The notes beneath the pieces were generated by a model. The model saw only the letters and a program-made list of their open reading frames with translations, searched no databases and was not told where the DNA came from. DNA of 17,202 nucleotides from the NCBI GenBank assembly GCA_964352905.1, contig CAYGTS010000044.1, positions 1 through 17,202 on the forward strand, given 5' to 3'. Made by a program: the position numbers and the translations under genes. Below, piece after piece: positions 1-5,805 of the stretch (within the stretch, counting starts at the first letter, position 1; each line of letters opens with the position of its first letter). The DNA comes from CAYGTS01 sp964352905. GTDB lineage: Bacteria; Pseudomonadota; Gammaproteobacteria; JAHCLG01.

Positions 1-51
1 TTAATGTGAGATTGCCCAAATATGGCTGTTCCTCGCTACACCGGGAATTGC
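1..51. repeat. Solo end of palindromic element, cut by window edge
   Basis: One arm of the GTAA-ended palindromic family, in the variant whose terminus reads GCAATTCCCGG inward from position 51. It shares the TTTGGGCAATCTCAC interior with the copies at 2018 and 14229. The terminus faces eda, so the eda leader begins at the edge of this element. The rest of the element, if any, lies outside the window. Confidence 0.65.
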
Positions 52-84
52 TGCCATTTAGATGACTTTACTATGAGAGATAAT

Positions 85-708
85 ATGCAAACTTTGGATT
101 TATCGGCCCACAAAATAGTACCCGTGATTGTGAATATTGAGATGGATTATCTTGATAACATGATCAATGCATTTTTAGAAGCCGGCTTAAAGATTATTGA
201 AATAACTTTGCGCAACGAGAATGCCTTAGCTGCGATTAAACACGTTGCTAAACATTACCCTGCAATGACCTTAGGTGCCGGTACCATTTTAAACAAATCA
301 CAATTTCAAGCGGCAATTGATCATGGCGCGCAATTTTTTGTAAGCCCGGGTTTTACGCCACAATTATGTGAATTTGCACGAATCAATAAACTCATTTATT
401 TGCCTGGGATTAACAGCGTTTCTGAAATGATGCAAGTTGCAGAATATGGCATTAGCGTACAAAAATTTTTCCCAGCTGAATTATCCGGTGGCATTAAGCG
501 TTTGCAAGCTTTTGCACAAGTCATGCCACATATTCATTTTTGTCCTACTGGTGGGATTAATGGCAATAATTATTTAGATTATTTAGCCCTGCCGAATGTA
601 AAGATGGTGGGGGGTAGTTGGTTATTGCCACCTAAGCTTGCTAAAACCAGCGATTGGCAAGATATTACCCAAACAATTAAAACGACTTTGCAGCGTATAA
701 CGGCATAG
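85..708 (+). CDS. eda: KDPG/KHG aldolase (Eda)
   Basis: 2-dehydro-3-deoxy-phosphogluconate aldolase. It cleaves KDPG to pyruvate and glyceraldehyde 3-phosphate in the cytoplasm (Entner-Doudoroff pathway) and commonly also acts on 4-hydroxy-2-oxoglutarate. The 207-residue product matches the usual length (about 210). Visible family motifs are IEITLRN with the catalytic Glu39, GAGTIL, SPGFTPQL, the Schiff-base Lys127 in QKFFPAE, and CPTGGI near the C-terminus. The frame is open from position 22, but residues from there are encoded by the palindromic repeat. The ATG at 85 has GAGAG just upstream and gives the family's normal N-terminus, so I chose it; ATG 73 is possible. The stop TAG runs straight into a solo repeat end. 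A second 3' fragment of this gene lies at 2421-2553. No edd is visible in the window. Confidence 0.93.
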   Translation: MQTLDLSAHKIVPVIVNIEMDYLDNMINAFLEAGLKIIEITLRNENALAAIKHVAKHYPAMTLGAGTILNKSQFQAAIDHGAQFFVSPGFTPQLCEFARINKLIYLPGINSVSEMMQVAEYGISVQKFFPAELSGGIKRLQAFAQVMPHIHFCPTGGINGNNYLDYLALPNVKMVGGSWLLPPKLAKTSDWQDITQTIKTTLQRITA

Positions 709-761
709 CCAAAATAGTGGGCGTTCTGGTAAATATAAAGCTAAAGGGGGTGAGCAGATAC
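709..761. repeat. Solo end of palindromic element after eda
   Basis: Matches the GTATCTGC-type end of the complete element at 4533-4710. Read inward from 761 it gives GTATCTGCTCACCCCC and then the CTTTATATT segment. The terminus abuts the ATPase remnant directly, so the loss of the remnant's 3' part begins at the element end. Confidence 0.7.
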
Positions 762-867
762 CTTGTGCTAATGTCGTCTTACCCGTTTGTCGCGGGCCAA
801 GGATAGCTACCACTGGCGAAGTGTGGAATGCTTGATTTAATTTTTCAAGATAAGCGTTTCTTTCCAT
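762..867 (-). pseudogene. N-terminal remnant of AAA+/DUF4143 ATPase
   Basis: Encodes only the first 35 or so residues of the intact ATPase at 2587-3720, starting MERNAYLEK and including Walker A GPRQTGKTT. The predicted protein is identical over that stretch. The frame then runs into the repeat end at 761 and antisense through eda. One base differs from the intact copy over about 104 bases, and it is a synonymous Ile codon change (ATC versus ATT). The upstream hairpin at 873-913 is retained. The remnant is too short to be functional. Confidence 0.85.
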
Positions 868-872
868 TCTTA

Positions 873-913
873 CACCATGAAAATTGTAACTTTATATTAC
901 CATTTTCATGGTG
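873..913 (-). promoter_or_regulatory. 12-bp inverted repeat upstream of ATPase remnant
   Basis: Perfect arms CACCATGAAAAT (873-884) and ATTTTCATGGTG (902-913) with a 17-nt spacer. GTAA/TTAC in the spacer can extend the stem after one mismatch. It sits 5 nt upstream of the remnant's start codon. The same structure precedes the intact gene (3726-3766). Arms are identical in both copies; the spacer differs by one base. Confidence 0.6.
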
Positions 914-942
914 CAATGCCGGCATAGCAACCTTTTTCGTAG

Positions 943-964
943 CTACTTACGCTTTTTAGCTTAT
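943..964. repeat. Left direct repeat bounding orphan cassette
   Basis: The 22-mer starting CTACTTACGC and ending TTAGCTTAT recurs at 1871-1892 in the same orientation, on the other side of the unrecognised gene. It occurs a third time at 3796-3817 in the matching position upstream of the intact ATPase, where there is no insert. The start-to-start distance of the flanking pair is 928 bp. Confidence 0.75.
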
Positions 965-1002
965 GCTTAATTTAGCTACATTTAGCTCATGCTCTAAAAG
1001 GG

Positions 1003-1743
1003 CTAAGGACGAGCTGTAGCAACTTCACTAGGTGATTTATGAGTATTGTTTACATCTGACTTCAGCTTATTTATCCAAGCAATAAAGCTTTTCTTAGAAG
1101 TCGTAGGGCTATTCCTATTAAAAAAAAGATCCCACGTAGGATTCCGACGAGAAGTGAATAATTTTTTGTTAATATTATCCTCATAGAATTTTTCTATAGC
1201 GGTCAGTTTATCTTCTTTCCTAGCTATCTTTTCTAACTGTGCAGTAAAAGCATTTCGTGCAACTTGTACGCCTATCCTTTTAGAAAATTTACATGATAAC
1301 AAAGATGGATCGTTCTCAAAATTTTCTAATGAATAATATTTCTGCAAGTATTCGTAGATGTTGTTTCCAACCTGCACTATTTTATTACGAACCGTTTCGT
1401 AAGGAGAAAAAGTTTTACGACAACGGGTTTGTTTGTGTGGCTCAGGAAAAGCAGGGTTGTTGTGAATTTCGTAAGTAACCTTCGTTTCAAGACTGCCATT
1501 TTCTAATGCTTTATACGTGCTAAGAGCATCACTGATCATTTTTAGATAGGCCCAAATTTCACTCGCATTAAGACGGCGCAATTGATCTTCATGAGAATAG
1601 CTATTCAAAAAAGATGACCAATTAACTCCTTGCTCCCACTGTTCATTGTCCTTACGCCCTATTGTGACCCATTTACCACCTTCCTGTTTTTCCTCCCATT
1701 CTTTATAAGTAGTTTTTCCAATTATTAACCAGTTATCACTCAT
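1003..1743 (-). CDS. Unrecognised 246-residue protein in accessory cassette
   Basis: I do not recognise a family. The product is hydrophilic, rich in Lys, Asn, Glu and aromatics, with no signal peptide or membrane segment, so it is probably cytoplasmic or an exported effector; its role is unknown. The N-terminus holds two copies of a 20-residue unit: W5, G9, W16, E17 recur as W25, G29, W36, E37, i.e. NWLIIGKTTYKEWEE followed by KWVTIGRKDNEQWEQ. The C-terminal half is basic and Asn/Ser-rich. The ATG at 1741-1743 has a GTGAG a few bases upstream. It has its own predicted promoter (1806-1834) and lies inside a segment bounded by direct repeats (943-964, 1871-1899). No counterpart sits beside the second copy of the duplicated unit, so it looks like a late insertion. 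The uninterrupted frame of this length supports a real gene. Confidence 0.7.
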   Translation of the reverse strand: MSDNWLIIGKTTYKEWEEKQEGGKWVTIGRKDNEQWEQGVNWSSFLNSYSHEDQLRRLNASEIWAYLKMISDALSTYKALENGSLETKVTYEIHNNPAFPEPHKQTRCRKTFSPYETVRNKIVQVGNNIYEYLQKYYSLENFENDPSLLSCKFSKRIGVQVARNAFTAQLEKIARKEDKLTAIEKFYEDNINKKLFTSRRNPTWDLFFNRNSPTTSKKSFIAWINKLKSDVNNTHKSPSEVATARP

Positions 1744-1805
1744 ACTTTACTCACTATTATTTAAATTATTTGAAATTTATTACAACATCTGAATACATTA
1801 TGCGC

Positions 1806-1834
1806 ATTTTAGCCTTTTTGAATATCTTATACAA
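1806..1834 (-). promoter_or_regulatory. Predicted sigma-70 promoter of orphan gene
   Basis: On the minus strand: -35 TTGTAT (1829-1834), a 17-nt spacer, and -10 TAAAAT (1806-1811, five of six consensus bases). Transcription would start near 1799, leaving a leader of about 55 nt to the ATG at 1743. Confidence 0.4.
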
Positions 1835-1841
1835 GTAGTAT

Positions 1842-1862
1842 TTGGTAATATGTTGGTAATAT
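1842..1862. promoter_or_regulatory. Tandem TTGGTAATAT direct repeat upstream of the -35
   Basis: TTGGTAATAT occurs twice with an 11-bp period (1842-1851 and 1853-1862), about one helical turn. It is just upstream of the predicted -35 of the orphan gene. The spacing and place fit a two-site regulator binding element, but no regulator is identified. Confidence 0.35.
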
Positions 1863-1870
1863 TTTCTCAT

Positions 1871-1899
1871 CTACTTACGCTTTTTAGCTTATATTTAGC
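1871..1899. repeat. Right direct repeat bounding orphan cassette
   Basis: 29 bases identical to 3796-3824 upstream of the intact ATPase. The first 22 also match the left boundary at 943-964. The gene-free stretch 1744-2171 holds the orphan's promoter region, this repeat, a short piece resembling an element interior (AACGTTCAGAT near 1900), about 105 bases in which I recognise nothing, and the palindromic element at 2018-2175. Confidence 0.75.
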
Positions 1900-2017
1900 A
1901 ACGTTCAGATCCCGCTTTTGCGAGAGCATGTTTGGCATTCCCCACTTATTATCTTCATCCATGTTTTATTGCACCCTAGGCGCTGCTGGCCTAGCAGATA
2001 CAGTGAAGAATTGATCA

Positions 2018-2175
2018 GCAATTCCGCTGTAGCTGGGAACAGCCATATTTGGGCAACCTCACGCTAAAAATCCCAAAAAATGTGCTCATGTATCATGCAT
2101 AAACTCCGCTATTTTTTGAAATTTTTAGCGTGACCTTGCTTCAAATCTGACTATTCTTGAGTAATAAGACATTAC
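2018..2175. mobile_element. Palindromic element variant (158 bp)
   Basis: Non-coding. Left terminus GCAATTCCGCTGTAGCTGGG, right terminus GTAATGTC reading inward from 2175. Near the centre are inverted arms TCACGCTAAAAAT and ATTTTTAGCGTGA, with a core (GCTCATGTATCATGCATAAA) related to that of the element at 4533-4710. Each arm carries GAACAGCCATATTTG or a variant. The right terminus GTAA contains the TAA stop of the hflD fragment. I see no clear target-site duplication. Confidence 0.6.
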
Positions 2176-2417
2176 GGCGAGAATCGCTGCACTTGCGCTA
2201 AAATTTTTTTGCGTGCAAATAACAATTGCCAACGCGAACCGCCTACTTGTTGCCACAGTACGCTTGCGCGCATGCCAGCTAAGAGTAGGGCGCGGCATTG
2301 GCTAGCGTGTTCTGCAACGTGTAAAAATTCAGGGCGGCCAATAATTTTAACTTTAAGTGGCAAACTGCCCACAGTATTTTTATAAAGATCGGCTAATGAA
2401 TCAATCACATTGCTATG
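2172..2417 (-). pseudogene. hflD: 3' fragment of hflD
   Basis: Encodes the last 81 or so residues of HflD, identical in protein sequence to the intact copy (3900-4517). There are five base differences over 246 bases, all in third positions and all synonymous (Lys, Pro, Pro, Thr, Ser codons). The fragment ends abruptly at 2417 and is joined, after three unassigned bases, to a fragment of eda on the opposite strand. There is no start region or ribosome binding site, so it should not make HflD; an internal ATG (2408) would give only 78 residues. Confidence 0.88.
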
Positions 2418-2420
2418 CTA

Positions 2421-2553
2421 AGATTATTTAGCCCTGCCGAATGTAAAGATGGTGGGGGGTAGTTGGTTATTACCGCCTAAGCTTGCTAAAACCAGCGATT
2501 GGCAAGATATTACCCAAACAATTAAAACGACGTTGCAGCGTATAACGGCATAG
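2421..2553 (+). pseudogene. eda: 3' fragment of eda
   Basis: Encodes the last 43 residues of Eda (DYLALPNVKMVGG to RITA and the same TAG), identical in protein to 85-708. Three base differences over 133 bases are all synonymous (Leu, Pro, Thr codons). The 5' part, including all catalytic residues, is missing. The upstream join to hflD sequence at 2418-2420 marks the rearrangement junction. Confidence 0.88.
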
Positions 2554-2590
2554 CCCAAATAGGGGCGTTCCCTGCTACGGAGTGAGTTAC
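2554..2590. repeat. Solo end of palindromic element between eda fragment and ATPase
   Basis: Matches the GTAACTnCTCACTCCG end of the complete elements, with 2-3 bases missing near the tip (GTAACTCACTCCG reading inward from 2590). The terminal GTAA contains the TAA stop of the ATPase gene at 2587-2589. The inner edge lies against the TAG of the eda fragment. Confidence 0.65.
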
Positions 2591-3720
2591 GACAAAAATT
2601 CAACAAGAGGAATGCATTCTATATTAGTAGCTAATTTAAATCGCTTATCACCAACGTAAATAACATAAAGTTTATCAAGCTTTAAATCATCGCTGGCGAT
2701 TCGCATTGAAGGGGTTAATTTAGGAGCTTTAGTATATTTAAATTCAAAACCTAAACGCTTGCTACCTTTAACAATCAATAAATCAAGTTCGGCTTGATTA
2801 TGCGTTGCCCAAAAATAACAATCTTCAGCATCTATTTGTAAATGTCGAATCACTGATTCAAGCGCAAATCCTTCCCATGATGCGCCTAACTTTGGGCTTG
2901 TTAATAATGCTTGATGAGTATCTATGCCTAATAAAGTGTGATAAATGCCACTATCCCGAAAATAGACTTTAAACGACTTGACTTGCCGTTTAGCGATATT
3001 TTCATACCATGGTTGCAACTGTCGCATCATAAATGTTCCTGTGAGAATATCTAAATATTTTCTCACGGTGTTGTGGGCAAGATCTAATGAATTGCCTAAC
3101 TCACTGGCATTAAAAATTTGACCATGCGAATGGGCTAACATCATCCAGAATCGTCGTAAATTTTGTGCTGGTATTTTAATGCCAAGATTAGGAATATCTT
3201 GTTCTAAAAATGTTTTAATATAATCCATGCGCCATTGATTACTGTCACGATCGGTTTTAGCCAAATAAGAGAGAGGAAATCCGCCTCGCAACCAAAGCTG
3301 CTTGAATTCATGTGTTTCCTCGTATGAAAAAGGCATTAACTCCATATATCTGATGCGCCCCGCTAAAGATTCAGAGCTTTGTGAAATAAGCTCTCTAGAG
3401 GCACTGCCTAAAATAAGAAAATGCCGTGGCTTTTTTTGATCGACCAACACTCTCAATACCGGAAATAAATCAGGGAGTCGTTGGATTTCATCAATGACGA
3501 TAGAGCCAGTGAGATCTTCCAGGGCTAGCATGGGATCATGTAACCGCTGCAAATCTAAGGGATTTTCTAAATCAAAATAACAAACATGGCTACCATTTTG
3601 CTGGCGAAAGTATTCCTGTGCTAATGTCGTCTTACCCGTTTGTCGCGGGCCAAGAATAGCTACCACTGGCGAAGTGTGGAATGCTTGATTTAATTTTTCA
3701 AGATAAGCGTTTCTTTCCAT
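2587..3720 (-). CDS. AAA+ ATPase with DUF4143 nuclease-like C-terminus
   Basis: A 377-residue member of the ATPase/DUF4143 family common in bacteria and archaea; cellular role unknown. Walker A is GPRQTGKT at residues 24-31 and Walker B is SIVIDEIQ near 75-80, followed by a sensor-like LILGSAS. A winged-helix-like linker follows. The C-terminal DUF4143 part has ELDLLIV (E311, D313) and GFEFKYT (E326, K328), the pattern of a PD-(D/E)xK nuclease fold. The frame is open to 3783, but the extension MKMVIYSYNFHGVR is the 5' hairpin read as protein, and its equivalent in the second copy has a stop, so I start at MERN (3720). A hairpin lies 5 nt upstream. The stop codon is supplied by a repeat terminus. 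The C-terminus may therefore be altered. A remnant copy lies at 762-867. Confidence 0.85.
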   Translation of the reverse strand: MERNAYLEKLNQAFHTSPVVAILGPRQTGKTTLAQEYFRQQNGSHVCYFDLENPLDLQRLHDPMLALEDLTGSIVIDEIQRLPDLFPVLRVLVDQKKPRHFLILGSASRELISQSSESLAGRIRYMELMPFSYEETHEFKQLWLRGGFPLSYLAKTDRDSNQWRMDYIKTFLEQDIPNLGIKIPAQNLRRFWMMLAHSHGQIFNASELGNSLDLAHNTVRKYLDILTGTFMMRQLQPWYENIAKRQVKSFKVYFRDSGIYHTLLGIDTHQALLTSPKLGASWEGFALESVIRHLQIDAEDCYFWATHNQAELDLLIVKGSKRLGFEFKYTKAPKLTPSMRIASDDLKLDKLYVIYVGDKRFKLATNIECIPLVEFLS

Positions 3721-3725
3721 TCTTA

Positions 3726-3766
3726 CACCATGAAAATTGTAACTGTATATTACCATTTTCATGGTG
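3726..3766 (-). promoter_or_regulatory. 12-bp inverted repeat at the ATPase start
   Basis: Perfect arms CACCATGAAAAT (3726-3737) and ATTTTCATGGTG (3755-3766) around 17 nt. In the mRNA the 3' arm ends with GGTG, the only Shine-Dalgarno-like bases, 5 nt before the ATG. The stem could hide the ribosome binding site, or the DNA could be an operator. Arms are conserved in the other copy (873-913), while unpaired flanks differ at several positions. Confidence 0.6.
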
Positions 3767-3795
3767 TAATGCCGGCATGTCAACCTTTTTTGTAT

Positions 3796-3824
3796 CTACT
3801 TACGCTTTTTAGCTTATATTTAGC
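3796..3824. repeat. Third copy of the cassette-boundary repeat (empty site)
   Basis: Identical to 1871-1899 over 29 bases and to 943-964 over 22. It shows how the site looks without the orphan cassette: it is followed directly by a repeat terminus at 3825. Confidence 0.7.
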
Positions 3825-3903
3825 GTATCTGCTCACCCCCTTTAGCATATATTATATGTGGCCTTGCCTCAAATCTGGCTGTTCTTGAATAATCAGACAT
3901 TAC
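3825..3903. mobile_element. Shortened palindromic element (79 bp)
   Basis: Begins GTATCTGCTCACCCCC at 3825, identical to the end of the complete element at 4710. It ends with GTAATGTC reading inward from 3903, so both termini seem present with most of the centre lost. The right terminus contains the TAA stop of hflD (3900-3902). No target duplication is visible, so this could be a fusion of two different insertions. Confidence 0.5.
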
Positions 3904-4517
3904 GGCGAGAATCGCTGCACTTGCGCTAAAATCTTTTTGCGTGCAAATAACAATTGCCAACGCGAACCGCCTACTTGTTGCCACAGTACGCTTGCGCGCA
4001 TGCCAGCTAAGAGTAGGGCGCGGCATTGGCTAGCGTGTTCTGCAACGTGTAAAAATTCTGGGCGGCCAATAATTTTAACTTTAAGCGGCAAACTGCCCAC
4101 GGTATTTTTATAAAGATCGGCTAACGAATCAATCACATTGCTATGATACGGGCTAAAATAGTCACGCTTGCTTTGTGCGAGTTGAATGCCCTGTTGCATT
4201 TGTGTGACTAATTTCTTATTACGCATTAGGGAACGTTCCAGATTGATTAAACATGCAAAATAGGTGCGCACTTCTAAGGTAACTTTACTCGGCTGATCAC
4301 TAAAAATTTTGCGTAATACATGTAACCCATAGCGAAGATTTGCCGTGTTGCCAAAAATCGCATCAATATTCGGTGAATCGATTACAAAAATTGAATCGAT
4401 ACTGCTATGAAAAGCCTTTTCATCACACTGTCCTGCATACGCAAGATCAGCAACCAGCCCACAAGCTTGGGCGATAGCTGCTAGTGCAATCGTAATAGGG
4501 TAGAAATCTTTCGCCAA
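3900..4517 (-). CDS. hflD: HflD lysogenization regulator homolog
   Basis: HflD is a peripheral, all-helical cytoplasmic/membrane-associated protein conserved in gammaproteobacteria beside mnmA. In E. coli it binds phage lambda CII; its general housekeeping role is unclear. The 205-residue product matches along its length: MAKDFYPITIALAAIAQACG at the N-terminus, FGNTANLRYG in the middle, and LLAGMRASVLWQQVGGSRWQ near the end. The start codon is TTG (4515-4517), preceded at 7 nt by GAGG; no ATG gives the conserved MAK start. The C-terminus is some six residues shorter than the E. coli form, and the TAA lies in a repeat terminus, suggesting clipping by the insertion. It is downstream of mnmA, from which it is now separated by a 178-bp palindromic element. 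A 3' fragment is duplicated at 2172-2417. Confidence 0.92.
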   Translation of the reverse strand: MAKDFYPITIALAAIAQACGLVADLAYAGQCDEKAFHSSIDSIFVIDSPNIDAIFGNTANLRYGLHVLRKIFSDQPSKVTLEVRTYFACLINLERSLMRNKKLVTQMQQGIQLAQSKRDYFSPYHSNVIDSLADLYKNTVGSLPLKVKIIGRPEFLHVAEHASQCRALLLAGMRASVLWQQVGGSRWQLLFARKKILAQVQRFSP

Positions 4518-4532
4518 AATTAAACCTCGCTA

Positions 4533-4710
4533 GTAACTGCTCACTCCGTAGCAGGGAACGCCCATATGTGGGCTAAAAACGGTGAAAATCTTTTATCGAA
4601 ATGCTCATTTATAATTCATAAACTGCGCTTTCTCAAAAACATTTTCGCCGTTTTTATCGCCAAATCTGAACGTTCTGGCCAATATAAAGCTAAAGGGGGT
4701 GAGCAGATAC
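4533..4710. mobile_element. Complete palindromic element (178 bp) in mnmA-hflD junction
   Basis: Non-coding, with imperfect terminal inverted repeats GTAACTGCTCACTCC and GTATCTGCTCACCCC. Inner arms AAAAACGGTGAAAAT and ATTTTCGCCGTTTTT surround an AT-rich core. It is flanked by a perfect 8-bp direct repeat CCTCGCTA (4525-4532 and 4711-4718). About nine-tenths identical, in opposite orientation, to 12250-12428. GTAA ends with an 8-bp duplication are the signature of IS66-family elements; there is no transposase, so it is a MITE. Co-transcription of mnmA and hflD would place a large hairpin between them. Confidence 0.85.
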
Positions 4711-4715
4711 CCTCG

Positions 4716-5780
4716 CTAAACAATAATACCACCGCCTAAGCAGTGACTGCCGTCATAAAATACCACTGATTGGCCGCTAGTAACAGCGCGTTGTGGATTG
4801 CTAAAACGAATGTGTAATTGTTGATCGCTGATTTTAATGATTTCACAAGCTTGATCAGCTTGGCGGTAGCGAATCTTGCAATGACATTTAAGTGGTAAGT
4901 TTGGCGCAATGCCGGCTATCCAATGCACCTGCTCGCAGATTAATTCATGACGATATAACTTAGGATTAGCTTGCCCTTGCCCAACTAGCAGTTGGTTTTT
5001 ATTCAGATCTTTAGCTAGCACATACCATGCACCTTGGTCGTGTGTTTTTAAACCACCAATGCCAATGCCTTGGCGTTGGCCAATTGTATAAAACATTAAC
5101 CCCTCATGACGGCCAATAATATCACCGTTTTCTGTCACAATATCACCAGGTTGGCTTAAGACATAGTTTTGCAAAAACGTTTTAAACTTACGTTCACCAA
5201 TAAAACAAATACCAGTGCTATCTTTTTTAGCATGATTAGTAAAATGTAATTTTTCTGCCAGTTTGCGCACATCTGGTTTAGTTAATTCGGCTAATGGAAA
5301 AATACTTTTTGATAATTGATATTGGTTTAAACGATATAAAAAATAACTTTGATCTTTATTATCATCGTGTGCTTTGTGTAATTCAAAATGATCATTTTGG
5401 GTAAGTAACTGCGCGTAATGACCCGTGGCAATTTTATCGGCGTGTAATTCGGTTAAAGCATAATCTAAAAACGCTTTAAATTTAATTTCTTGGTTACAGA
5501 TAATATCAGGATTAGGCGTACGACCCGCACGGTATTCTGCTAGAAAATATTCAAATACACGATCCCAGTATAAATCAGCAAAGTTAACGCTAGTAAAGGG
5601 GATATCAAGATCAGCGCAAATCAAGCGCGCATCCTGCAAATCCGCAGTAGCCGGGCAGTGTTCATCATTTTCATCCCAATTGCGCATAAAAACGGCATGA
5701 ACTTGGTAACCTTGTTGTTTTAATAAATAGGCTGAAACAGCGGAATCCACACCGCCGGATAGCCCAATGATCACTTTCAT
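4716..5780 (-). CDS. mnmA: tRNA-uridine 2-sulfurtransferase MnmA
   Basis: Cytoplasmic enzyme that adds the 2-thio group to U34 of tRNA Glu, Gln and Lys, using ATP and sulfur relayed from the IscS/Tus system. The 354-residue product has the PP-loop GLSGGVDSAV (residues 6-15), the adenylating-domain signature RTPNPDIICNQ with catalytic Cys95, TGHYA, the KDQSYFLY motif, and DSTGICFIG with the second catalytic Cys192. ATG 5780 gives the canonical MKVIIGLSGG start; the frame also allows a TTG two codons upstream, which I reject. It lies 25 bp downstream of the flavoprotein gene on the same strand, with a small CCCGC-TTTT-GCGAG hairpin in the gap. Its TAG stop lies within the 8-bp target duplication of the palindromic element. 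Confidence 0.95.
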   Translation of the reverse strand: MKVIIGLSGGVDSAVSAYLLKQQGYQVHAVFMRNWDENDEHCPATADLQDARLICADLDIPFTSVNFADLYWDRVFEYFLAEYRAGRTPNPDIICNQEIKFKAFLDYALTELHADKIATGHYAQLLTQNDHFELHKAHDDNKDQSYFLYRLNQYQLSKSIFPLAELTKPDVRKLAEKLHFTNHAKKDSTGICFIGERKFKTFLQNYVLSQPGDIVTENGDIIGRHEGLMFYTIGQRQGIGIGGLKTHDQGAWYVLAKDLNKNQLLVGQGQANPKLYRHELICEQVHWIAGIAPNLPLKCHCKIRYRQADQACEIIKISDQQLHIRFSNPQRAVTSGQSVVFYDGSHCLGGGIIV

Positions 5781-5805
5781 GAACAAACTCGCAAAAGCGG
5801 GTATT

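Noticed and set aside
22..84. Upstream extension of the eda frame
   Set aside because: It would add 21 residues encoded by a repeat end, with no family counterpart, while ATG 85 has a purine-rich site and the normal N-terminus.
1293..1478. 61-residue plus-strand frame inside the orphan gene
   Set aside because: Antisense shadow with no binding site and no sensible composition.
943..1899. CRISPR-like or integron array
   Set aside because: Only three copies of the repeat with irregular, gene-sized spacing; no cas or integrase gene in the window.
1911..1924. 14-base match to the hairpin before mnmA (5788-5801, reverse strand)
   Set aside because: A single 14-base match is about what chance gives in 17 kb searched against itself; no shared flank.
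2172..2408. A 78-residue gene starting MIDSLADL
   Set aside because: It is the tail of hflD with no binding site or start region; treated as a pseudogene.
3721..3783. Upstream extension of the ATPase frame
   Set aside because: It translates the hairpin; the corresponding stretch in the other copy contains a stop, so it is not conserved coding.
5781..5805. Terminator between flavoprotein gene and mnmA
   Set aside because: The CCCGC-TTTT-GCGAG stem is only 5 bp with a broken T run, and it would end transcription just before mnmA; noted only in the mnmA entry.
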